This document shows positions 24,201 through 36,644 of a stretch of DNA of 64,000 bases, in pieces (the first letter of the stretch is position 1; each line of letters starts with the position of its first letter). The stretch comes from Rugalucina vietnamica (Eukaryota; Mollusca; Bivalvia; Lucinida; Lucinidae). Under the pieces are notes generated by a model. That model did no database searches. It was not told where the DNA came from and saw only the letters and a program-made list of their open reading frames with translations. The stretch spans positions 55,841,356 through 55,905,355 of the forward strand of contig OZ024874.1 of assembly GCA_964017185.1 (NCBI GenBank). Reading direction: 5' to 3'. A program made the position numbers and the translations under genes.

Positions 24201-27200
24201 AAGTGCAGTGATTGGAAGCCAGATTGATTTAGCTTCAATCTACAGCAAAGAGTTCATTGCCTCTCTGTAGGTATTATTTGAGCCTGTGCATGAGAAAACC
24301 AATAATTTGGGTTCCGACCAGGTCTGACACAAACTGGGCTGTACAGTCACAGAAGATGGTTAAAGGCTGGAAATTTTGGATTTAGAAAGTAGAGGAATTG
24401 TACTATCCGTGTAGTGAACACAAAGGCGCTGATCAGCTTTACAGTTGCTTTGAAGCTGATCTGCACCTTTGTTTTCGCCTATGCAGATTATTTGTTTTCC
24501 CATGCGGCGGCTCATTTGCAAACTCAACATTGCTTCACTGTGTGAGCAGGATTCCAATAAATGCACTCCATTTTGTTAGGTGTACATGTCGTGTGATTTG
24601 CATCAGTCTGCGCTGTAAGAAATTTGGTTGCATCACTGGTATACAGGATGTAGCGGGACATAGGCCAGTTTCCATCCTGTCTTTTGACATGTTAACATTT
24701 ATCAGGAATTTTTCAAATGTTGAAAGTCTTTCTCTGTATTTCTGGACAGACATTTGATTAGTTTAGTGCAGTGCTGATGAACCCAGTGATAACACCGGCC
24801 ACAGATTAGACCATGCATATTAAAAAGCATTACTATAAAATTTCTAAATATTTGGATATGCATCTATAATTCATGCTGTTGAATTTACTGTAGAAAAATG
24901 TCTTTATGGGGTGTACTTTATGGCAATCTGTATGAACTCAGACTGCAGATCTGTGTTTTCACTCCTCACCATAGCCTGTGCATCCCAAATGAGCCGCCGC
25001 ATCAGAAAACCAGCAATCTGCACTGGCGAAAACAAAGACACAGATCAGCTTCACAGTAACTGCGAAGCTGATCTGCGTCTTTGTTTTCACTACATGGATA
25101 GTACAATTCCTCTTCTTCTTAGATCTGAAATTTCAAGCTTCTAACCTTCTTCTGTGATTGTGCAGCCCGGTTTGTGTCGGACCTGGTCGGAACCCAAATT
25201 GTTGGTTTTCTCATGCACAGGTTCAAATGATTGTTGATATTTATCTCTGGAATGCAATTGTTTGATGTACAATTACCAATGATTTGATTGTTTGGGCAAA
25301 CACAAATTAGTGGTGGCATAATATTTGATAAGAGATTTTTTTTCTGCACCATTAGCTTACAGAATAAGAAGCTTGATGAATAAATATTCATGGACATGTA
25401 GTCAGCTCAAAGTGAGATTTCTTTTTAAGTTGAGCTCCAGGTCTTGCTGTTAAGCTCCAGTCTTGCTGTTGAGCTGTTGAGCAGTAACTAGACTAATACT
25501 TGCTGCTCTAGTCTGGCCATTGGATTCTAAATCTTGCAGGTGAAACTGTGACCAAGTCATGTTGCAGCACATCAAATCTTGTGGTTGAGCACCAAATCTT
25601 GCTGTTGTGCACAAAGTCTTGCATCTTGCTGTTGTGCACAGAATCTTGCACATTGCAGTTGTGCACAGCATCTTGCATCTTGCTGTTGTGCACAGAATCT
25701 TGCTGTAGTGCATGAAATCTTGCTGTTGTACATAAAATCTTGCTGTTGAGCACCAAATCTTGCAGTAGTGCACAGAAAATCTTGCTATTGTGCACAGAAT
25801 CTTGCTGTTGTGCACAGAATCTTGCTGTAGTGCATCAAATCTTGCTGTTATACATCAAATCTTGTGGTTGAACACCAAATCTTGCTGTTGTGCACAGAAT
25901 CTTGCTGTTGTGCACCAAATCTTGCCACAGTGCACAGAAAATCTTTCTATTGTGCACAGAATTGTGCTGTTGTGTAACAAATCTTGATCTTGTGCACCAA
26001 ACCATGAGGAAATGAAGAAATATATGTGCCATGTTCAAAAGTTACTGTGAATGTGTTGTAGTAAAACATTTGTGGGCCCCTGCATGAGAAATAGATGGGC
26101 TGCTTGTGTCTTCAGGCAGCACAGTGGCGTAGTGGTAGAGCATCAGACTCTGAATCGAGAGGTCCTGGATTCAATCACCACTGGCGGCACTGTGTTGTGT
26201 CCTTGAGCAAGGCACATTTACTCCCCAAGTACTGGTTATAACCAGGAAGTGGTGGCTCCATTCCGACTTGACTGAAAAATTGTTGACTGGGACATTAAAC
26301 CTCTAAACAACAAAAACAACAAGGCAAAGCTTATATATGTGTACTTCTGACTGACCATCTAATTTCTGGGTAACAGCTCAGAAGGTATGAGCCTGCCCAG
26401 GGAAAGTGGTTCAAGTCAAACTATCCATACATCTACATCTAAGCCTTAGTTGCATTATGCAAACTTGCCCAGAGACTTTTTGAGCTTTAAAAAATGAAAA
26501 TTTTCGGCTTAAAATTTTTGATATTTTTCTTATTTTTGCTCAAAACATGGATTATGGGTGCACGTTAGAACCGCCTCGCCGAGTACCCACAATCTATGTT
26601 TTGAAGCAAAAATAAGAAAAATAGGTAGACCCCTGCATACCCCAGTTTTGCTATATAAAAGTGGGGTTCAACGGGGTATACATTACACGGATATGTTTTC
26701 ATTATGTATATACTTGGGGGGTTATATTCTCAAGCATATTTTGGGTGTCATGACATCTGAACTTTGGATCGAAGTACCATAAAGATGGAGGCAATATCTC
26801 AACATGACTGTAGCTGTTGACCGGAGAGCTAAACTACAAATCAAACAAATAAACAAAAAAACATTGGTATAATCTGAGCCACCTCATGAGAAAACCAACA
26901 ATCTGCATATACGAAAACAAAGAAGCAGATCAGCTTTGCGGTAACGCGAAGCTGATCAGCGTCTTTGTTTTCGCTATACGGATAGTACAATTCCTCTACT
27001 TTCTAAATCCAAAATTTCAAGCTTCTAGCCAGCTTCTGTGATGGTACAGACCAGTTTGTGTCAGACTTGTTTGGAAACCACATTGTTGGTTTTCCCATGA
27101 GGCGGCTCATATTTTTGTATCTTTACAGATAATGAGAGAGTTTCATCACTGCTCCACCCTGCTATCTCCCACCTGACTATGTTGTATCCTCTAGTGAAGA

Positions 27201-30200
27201 CACTGATCACCCAGTCTGTACCATCACTGCGGGTCACGGACTACCAGAGAGTTGAACAGGTATTTGCTACTAACATCCCTTCTGAAATACCAGAAGACAT
27301 AAGGAAAACATGCCCATGCAATATACAGAGATTTTTTCAAGAAGCAAAAAATGACAATTTAATTGGATTTTTTTTTTTGTGTGTGTGTTTTTTTCACTCA
27401 GAACATACAGTGAGGCGGTTCTACAATGTATGTTTTGGATCAAAACTTAGAACATTGCAAACCCCAGTTTTTCTATACAAACGATGTTATCTACATGTAT
27501 TCTGTGTGTAAGAAATTTGATTTCATTGTTGTATATTTCAGTTATTGGATGGGATCAAGTGGTTGTACAGGTTGTTGGAGGCTGCTAAGAGAACAGTACA
27601 GGAGCCTACTGATCAGACTGCGGGTCAGCTGTGTCTACACTGGAAATGGTTCTACAACAAGACAATGGCAGATTACAGTCACGAAGATAGGTATAGTATT
27701 TTTAATTTGTTAATTAAATTTTATTTAGATAAAAGGCAATATTTTCATTTCAAGATCCTAAAAAAGCCTTAAATATCAATAATGAAAAAAAAAAAATATA
27801 TATATATATATCAATCCTAAACTCCAAATATTTATTTTTCATGTTCCCCACTGAAATGGACGATTTGCTATTATGAACATAAGTCACCACCATGACAGAC
27901 ATGCACCAGGGCTTGCCTTATAAAACTTTCCTTATTAAAGAGGTCTTATAGCAGTTTAAAGAGACCTTTTTCAGAATACAAAATGAATCATCATTTTCAG
28001 AGTCCAGCAGTTGTCAACCGTCCTGCAGCTTCTTGAAACTATGCTGGGTAAAGATGACAGCAGACGCAAAGTTTTTGTCAAGTTTTGGACACATTTTGGC
28101 TATCCAGATGCATTCAAGACATCTTATGAAGCTGAAAACCATGTCAGGTTGAAAAAGCTAGTGGCAGCCATTGATATTACCCAGGATTCCCCAGATATGA
28201 TGACACAACACAAGGTCAAGGCCATCCTCAGCAGACGACAGTTTATCCTGCAAAAGTTTGAATTTCTGTTTAAAAGCCTTGGTTGTCAAGACCAAGAAAC
28301 AAAAGGTATAAAATGGCTTGTTTAATACACAATTCGACAAAAAGTTTGATTTTCAATTTGATTTTAAAAGAGAAGACTTAGAGCAATTTAAAATTGAAGA
28401 TGGGTTAGTCTATGCATATTACATACTGAGGGCAGCTTTTGTAGCTATTGTAATTACTCATTAACATTTTGAAGTCCTATAAGAAGTGTTGTAAAGCTGC
28501 TGCTTATATATAATCCCCATGGTTAAGTTTCATTATTGCATAAATACCCATGTCACACGATATTAACAGCCGTTTATTAATGAAGAGAAAGCCATGCATT
28601 AATATTGCAATTCACGCGCGCACGTGCTGTTAATACATGGCTTTTACTTAAGCTCGTTACCGGGCGCCACGCAAAGCACGTGCTAATAATGAGAAACCGA
28701 AGTCCACCCGGAACGAGCATAAAAAAGAAAGCTTTTATGTGTATGAAAATGTGATGAGGCTGTTAAGTATAGTGCATCATTATTTCTTTCGTTTCTGCAG
28801 AATTTATGCAATAATAGCGATCAAAAATGATTTTGTCGTTCATTAACATTCGCTAGGTCCCTCGGGGAGTGTTGAAACCTCGGGCTTCGCCCTCGGTTTT
28901 CAACACTCCTCTCGGGACCTAGCAAATGTTAATGAATGGAAAATCATGTTTGATCCCTATAATACTATCCTTGCATTGCAAACTTGTTTATATACTAATG
29001 TGTAGAGAGTAACTTTAAATTCCATTGTCGTTTCAGAATCATTTCAGCAGTGCCTCTCTGCACTCACAACCCACTTCAGATGTTTTGACATCAATGTCTT
29101 CCATGATGAAATGGAAACTGACACCCCCAGTCACATGACTCAGGTTGACCAATCAGGAGACTGCAAGCTTGTGATGTCATATCCTGTGGATCATGTGCAG
29201 TTATGGCCCTTGTTTGAGTACTTGGGCACATTGACTGGATGGCATTTTGTCACAAGCCTGTTACAGAGGCAGCTTGAGACTGAAGGTTGTGAAGCTTTAG
29301 TTGATTACCTGACCTACAGCACTCCGACTAGTCCTGCAGATCTGAATAGGCTGAAGAGTGTGGCAGAGGACAACAAAAAGGTATTATGTTGTCAACTGGT
29401 ATCAAGTTTCTGTGTATGACTTTTGTTGATAATGTCTTGGTATAAATAAACTGTGATTTGTTTCTTAAAGTTTGCACTGAGTTTGTTGAAATATTCCCTT
29501 AAAACTTTTGAAAGGTAATAGAGACAAGGGTTTGTTGTGAAAACTTCATTCTCTTATTAATAGAAAGATGGCAGTCTGTGATCCGAAAGTCAGTAATCTT
29601 TTATATCATTTAACGGCTTGGATGCTAAGTTGTTACATATACATGTATCTTCTATTCAGGAGTGTATTCCACTGCTACTGAGATATGTGTTCTGGAATCT
29701 AAGACGTAACACAGCCTGTCACCAGCCATATAAATGGTTAAAATGGAAGCAAGACCAAACTATTGAATCAGAGGATGATACAACAACAAAGGTACCTCAA
29801 GATTATGGCCACAGGTCTATGAGCATGTGTATGGGAATTAGTAATGCCATGACAATGTCCATGACAATAATGTAATTTTTCAGTCAAATTATTTTCACTT
29901 TGAAGGTGAAAAATCCAATTTTGAAGGTCATTTCAATTAAAACAAATCTTTCACTTCTCTGAAGGCTCGTTTAATAAATTTCATATGAAATGACCACTCC
30001 TGTAAGACCATCTATATCATAAATGTTTCTAAGTCTGTACATCTATCTCATGCACACTTAGATTAGAACCTGTTTGGAAGAAATGTGGAATATGGAATAA
30101 TTGATATATTTATGAAGATTTTGTAAATTGTGCCAGTGAGTATGCCTTCTAATGGTGAGTCACTTTGGTTGTGTTTCAGAGAAACAGGTCCATCCTAGAG

Positions 30201-33200
30201 CCGGTAGTTTCTTTCATCATGTTTACCTTACTATCAAGAGCGGGCAATGGAGATCTCACAGAATCCCCCAATGTGAGGCTGGATGCCCCTCTGTTTAGAT
30301 ATAAACAGGAGCTGAGTCAGCTGTCTCAGATTGGCAGCCATATTTGGTCAAATATGGCAGTATATGCTTCACAGAAGTTTAATCCAAGGTAGGATAATTT
30401 CCGGTATAGTTGTATTTAAGTGTAATTCTTTGCACCAGATCATTAATTTTGGTGAAATATTTATCTGTTTGTCGTATCTGTTGTGTGGTGGTTTTCGTAT
30501 GCAAAAGTTGTAAGTTGGTTTAAGGACATATTACTGCTACCTATCTCGAGTCTCTTTACAGGTTAAAACATTGCTACCTTAGAAAAAAATTTATACATAA
30601 GCTTTATTTGTTAGTGGTGAAATCTAGTGTATTTGTTAATGTTGATGATGCACCTTCTAAATTCTATCCTTTTTGTTATACCTCGCCGCTTAAAAAAGTG
30701 CGGGGTATTATGTTATACCCTCCAAAAAAATTTGCGTTCGAGTGTCCGTCCGTCCGTCCGTCCGTGCGTCTGTCCGTCCGTCAGCGTTTCGTTTCCGGGC
30801 TCTATCTTGAGCAGTTAAAGACGATTTTCTTCAAACTTTGTATAGGAGTTCATATCAGGAAGGAGTGGTTTGGGATTGAAGATGGGTAAATTTCATCAAA
30901 TAAGTACAGAGTTATGGCCCTTGATTTACGTTAAAATTTCGTTTCCGGGCTCTATCTTGAGTATTTATTGACCGATTTTCTTCAAACTTTGTATAGGAGT
31001 TCATACCATGAAGGAGTGGTCTGGATTGAAGATGGGTAAATTTCGTCAAATAAGTACAGAGTTATGGCCCTTGATTTACGTTAAAATTTAGTTTCCGGGC
31101 TCTATCTTGAGCATCTATTGACCGATTTTCTTCAAACTTTGTATAGGAGTTCATACAAGGAAGGAGTGGTCTGGGATTGAAGATGGGTAAATTTCGTCAA
31201 ATATGTACAGAGGCCCTTGATTTACGTTAAAAAATTTTTTCCTGGCTCTATCTTGAGCATTTATTGACCGATTTTCTTCAAACTTTGTATAGGACTTCAT
31301 ACCAGGAAGGAGTGATTTGGGATTGAAGATGGTTAAATTTTGTCAAATAAGTACAGAGTTATGGCCCTTGATTTACGTTAAAATTTTGTTTCCGGACTCT
31401 GTCTTGAGCATTTATTGACCGATTTTCTTCAAACTTTGTATAGGAGTTCATATCAGGGTGGAGTGGTTTGGAATTGAAAATGAATAAATTACGTTAAATA
31501 AGTACAGAGTTATGGCCCATGATTTACATTAAAATTTCATTTCCTGCCTCTGTTTTGTGCATTTATCAACCAATTTTCTTCAAACTTTGTATAAAAGTTC
31601 AAATCAGGAAGTAGTGGTTTGGGATTGAAGATGGGTAAATTTTATCAAAGTATACGGTCCTTCATTTATGACAAAATTTTGTTCTGCTCTTTATCTTGAG
31701 AATTTATTGACAAACATTTTTGCTAAATTAAATTTGCGTGGCGGGGTATCATGCATGCCTGCAGCGCTTTTATTAAAATTTCTCCTTTTACTATTTTATC
31801 ACTAACTATGCTGCTGCTCATTTGCAGCTGCATGGACAATTGACAGATCCACTCAAAGCTGCACTGTGTGGTGCAGAATGAGTACAGAATTCCTGAGCCA
31901 GAGGTCCTGCACATGATTCCTATCTCCTCCTTGAGCAAGCCACTTAAAAGCTCCCTATAGTACTAGTTAATGCCCAGGCAGCGTTGGCTGTGCCACCACA
32001 TGACTGAAAAATTGTTGACTGGGATGTTAAGCGATTACCAAACCAAATCAAAATACTGAGTACCAATATTCATTATTGAAATTTTTTCTAATGTTCAAAT
32101 ATATGAGCGGCTTCGTGGGAAAATCAACAATGTGGTTTCCGAACAGGTCCGACACAAACCGACCTGTACAAGCACAGAAAAGAGCTAGAAGCTTGAAATT
32201 TCGGATTTAAGTAGAAGAGGAATTGTACTATCCAAATAGCGAAAACAAAGGCGCTGATCAGCTTCGCGGTTACCGCGAAGCTGATCTGTGTCTTTGTTTT
32301 CGCGTATGCAGATCGTTGGTTTTCTCATGAGGCGGCTCATATGTCTGCAACCAATGAGTGTTTTCGTTCCTCAGGTATTTAGACAGAACCAACCTCCTGA
32401 GGTCCTTCAGTCACCTGCTGCTTTGTCTCAAACCACTCATGGATGAAGAGAGATCCCGTGACCTTGACCTGTGCCTCGTAGAAATAGAAGAATCGGCACA
32501 GACACTGATCAGACCAGAACTTACTGAGCAACTATCCTCTTTGCTGACTATATCAATGCACAGTTTAGACGCCAATCTTCAGCAGTCTGTCAGTAACTGT
32601 GTACAGAGTGTGCTGTCTTTTGCCATGGATACAGAGGGTGATGTGGCCAAGTTGGGGGAGGCCTGGGTTCACCAGGGTTATCTCCACATGCAATTGCTGG
32701 CCCCTAAGGGACCAGTGGACCCTGTTGAGAGACAGGCTGTGAAATTGAAGATTCTCAAACAGGAGGTAACAACTCGTGCTGTAAATTACCTGACTACTGT
32801 AAACCCTTTATTTTTGGAGAATGAGTAATTCGGGAAAATAAATTGCTGTGAAAATGACTTAATATTTTGATATCTTTTATATTATTCTTGTATAATATTG
32901 CTAGTTCTGCAATCCGGAAAAATCAATCACATCTAAAATACTCATGTAGACAAATTTACGAAATTTAGTAACTACCAAATTAAAATTGGTTACAGCATTT
33001 TCCTGCTCTTAATAGGACAGTTGCATCATCAGTATTAGATGTGTTTTAACATAATTTCCATCAATCTTGTCATAGTAAAAAAAAATCAAAGCTGAAGGTA
33101 CAACAATGCAGACCCTGACTAGTTATTATAGGGCTACTCTGAACTAACGTAGATGGTTATTCAATGGATCTAAATTATCAACATTTGACACTAGTTATCA

Positions 33201-36200
33201 CAAAATATTCAATGGTCTGAAAGCAATTCTGCACCAATGAAATTGTTTTTATTTATAAGTTATATGATAAAAGAAAACTCATGATTTAAACTGTGAATTT
33301 GAAAGGTTTTGCTTATGTTTCAGTTACTTGAGGCAGAAACAGAGCTAGAAGTACGAGCCATGGACTACAAGTTACGGACAGGACATGAAATCACAGATTG
33401 TTCACCAAGCCTGGTGCACCCACGTATACCATATCTCCTCAGGAAGATCAGGGAAACTACTGTCAAGATAGAAGGTCTCTCCAGTAAAGTTGTCTACAGA
33501 CCAGAGCCATCACAGGTCAGATGGAAATTTATTCAATACTGTTCTCTTCATGTATCAGAAATGTGAATCTTCATACTTTGTGATTAATACATCGAAAAAC
33601 TATAGCTTTCGAAATCTAGTTTATTGAATGTTAAGTTTAATTTAAGGATTGAAATTCAAATTTTAGCTTTCACTGGATGATGAAAAACATTAGGCTGTTT
33701 TAATGTCTGTGAAGCCCGAAGGGCTTCTCGGAGACATTAAAACAGCTAATGTTTTTCATCATCCAGTGAAAGCTAAAATCTGAATTTCAATACTTATATT
33801 TACATTTTATATTATCAATCAAGTATCAGATTTTTAATTGCACATATCACCGTTCGTTTTCATGTTACTTGACATTAAATCTCACGTAACGTAATTTTGG
33901 AACAGCCAAAACGTCAAATTTTCGCGCCTAACGTCATGGCGATGCGAGACCAACGTCACGACAACAAGAGTAAACAAACAACGTCACTGGATGGGGGTTG
34001 ACGTCGCCCCGCCCATAGGCGTGGCTTCTACATCATGTGACTTAATGTTTTTCATTGGGAAATGAAGAACATCAAGAAAGATGCTTTCATCTAGGGCGAG
34101 AAAAATATAAATATTGCTGAAAATTTTAGTCTTCAATTCCTTTGGACAGTTTGTATCAGTGAGTTTAACTTTTGTCTTTGTGCTATGAATCAGTCATTTC
34201 AAAACAATGTGTGATTTAGACATGTTTTTTTTTTTAGCTCACCTGAGCCGAAGGCTCACAGGTGAGCTTATAGGATAGGCAGGCATCCGTGGTCCGTCGT
34301 CGTCGTCCGTCGTCCGTCCACAATTTCAAAGAAGAATATTTCTGAAGCTAGTAGGCCGATCTTGATTAAATTTAATGTGAACCATAATTGGGTTGGGGGA
34401 TTGATGGCATTAGGTTTTGGAGCAGATTGTATCAAAATTGTGGTTTCCATGGCAACAGATAGGTCCCATAGACTTACAATGGGAAAAACTAAAAAAATCT
34501 TCTCTGAAACCACTAGGCCCACAGCTTTGATATTTGGTATGTAGCAATCGCTAATGGTCCTCTACATAAAATGTGCCATTCATGCCCCTGGGGTCAAATT
34601 TGGCCACGCCCCAGGGGTCGATAGTCTCCATAGACTTACTATGGGAAAAAAATTAAAAAATCTTCTTCTCTGAAACCACAGGGCCCACAGCTTTGACATT
34701 TGGTATGTGGCAATGGCTAATGGTCCTCTACATAAATTGTGCCAGCCATGCCCCTGGGGTCAAATTTGGCCACGCCCCAGGGGTGGATAGTTTCCATAGA
34801 CTTACAATAGGAAAAACTAAAAAAATCTTCTTCTCTGAAACCACTAGGCCCACAGCTTTGATATTTGGTATGTAGCAATGGCTAATAGTCATCTGCATAA
34901 ATTGTGCCATTCATGCCCCTGGGGTCAAATTTGGCCACGCCCCGAGGGTTGATAGTCTCCATAGACTTACTATGGGAAAAAAATTAAAAAATCTTCTTCT
35001 CTGAAACCACAGGGCCCACAGCTTTGATATTTTGTACGTGGCAATGGCTTATGGTCCTCTACATAAATTGTGCCAATCATGCCCCTGGGGTCAAATTTGG
35101 CCACGCCCCGGGGGTCGATAGTCTCCATAGACCTACAATAGGAAAAAAACTAAAACTAGAAATGCGTGTTTGTAAAACACTATGCCCCCAACTGTATGCT
35201 TGTCCCTAAAGTGGCAGTTTGTTTGAACCATTTATTTCATTCAAATGAAAAAAAAAAGAAATTATTTCCTGAAGAAGCTGTTCGATTGCCTCTGTTTTGA
35301 CCTGGATCCTGAAACAGAATGAAAGCTTGTTGCTGACAAGTTAGAAATGGAGTAAAAATTAAAAAAAAAAAGCAAAAAGTAATTCTATCAACATTTGACG
35401 GAAAGTCCTCAAAAGTTAATCTGGTGATCTTCCTCTCAGCCCAAACAGTATACCAAATATGAAGGCTCTTGCTCAAATACGTTTTGAGATATCTTGTACA
35501 CATGATTTTCAAATTTTGATTTCAAAGGGACATAACTCCAAAAAGGGGCATAACTCGGACATGAAAAAATATGGATCAACTATTATTTCATGAGGAATTT
35601 GTATGTGTAAATTCTAAACCCTAGCATTCACCGTTCAAAAGTTTCAAATTTCGCCGAAAAGTGGACTTTTCAGCCCAAATTTCAAAATTCCATATTTTTG
35701 TCAAAATTTGACAGAAAGTTCTCAAAAGTTGATCAGGTCATCTACTCTTCAGTCCCAACCAGTATGCCAAATATGAAGGCTCTAGCTCAAATACTTTTTG
35801 AGATATCTTGCACACAAGATTTTCAAATTTTGTTTTCAAAGGGACATCATTCAGAAAAGGGGCATAACTCGGACATGAAATAAAATACGGGTCAACTATT
35901 TTTTCATGAGGAATACATATATGAAATTTCAAAACCCTAGCATTCATCATTCAAAAGTTTCAAATTTCACCGAAAAGTGGAAAAATCAATCAAATTTCAA
36001 AATTCCATATTTTTGTCAAAATTTGACAAAAAGTTACCAAAAGTTGATCAGGTCATCTACTCGTCAGCCCCAAACAGTATGCCAAATATGAAGGCTCTAG
36101 CTAAAATACTTTTTGAGATATCTTGCACACAAGATTTTCAAATTTTGTTTTCAAAGGGACATAACTCAGAAAAGGGGCATAACTCGGACATGAAAAAAAA

Positions 36201-36599
36201 TACGGGTCAACTATTTTTTCATGAGGAATACATATATGAAATTTCAAAACCCTAGCATTCATCATTCAAAAGTTTCAAATTGCACCGAAAAGTGGAAAAA
36301 ATCAATCAAATTTCAAAATTCCATATTTTTGTCAAAATTTTACAAAAAGTTACCAAAAGTTGATCAGGTCATCTACTCGTCAGCCCCAAACAGTATGCCA
36401 AATATGAAGGCTCTAGCTAAAATACTTTTTGAGATATCTTGCACACAAGATTTTCAAATTTTGTTTTCAAAGGGACATAACTCAGAAAAGGGGCATAACT
36501 CGGACATGAAAAAAAATACGGGTCAATTATTTTTTCATGAGGAATACATATATGAAATTTCAAATCCCTAGCATGCACCATTCAGAAGTTAACAGACGC

Positions 36600-36644
<45 letters not shown>

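Noticed and set aside
25450..26038. Minus-strand frames with repeated SKILCTTARF, and a CRISPR-like look of regular short repeats
   Set aside because: Simple minisatellite of about 22 bp with no unique spacers in an animal intron; the peptide is a by-product of the unit.
26112..26186. Possible tRNA gene
   Set aside because: It is the head of a SINE with a conserved body and tail repeated elsewhere in the window.
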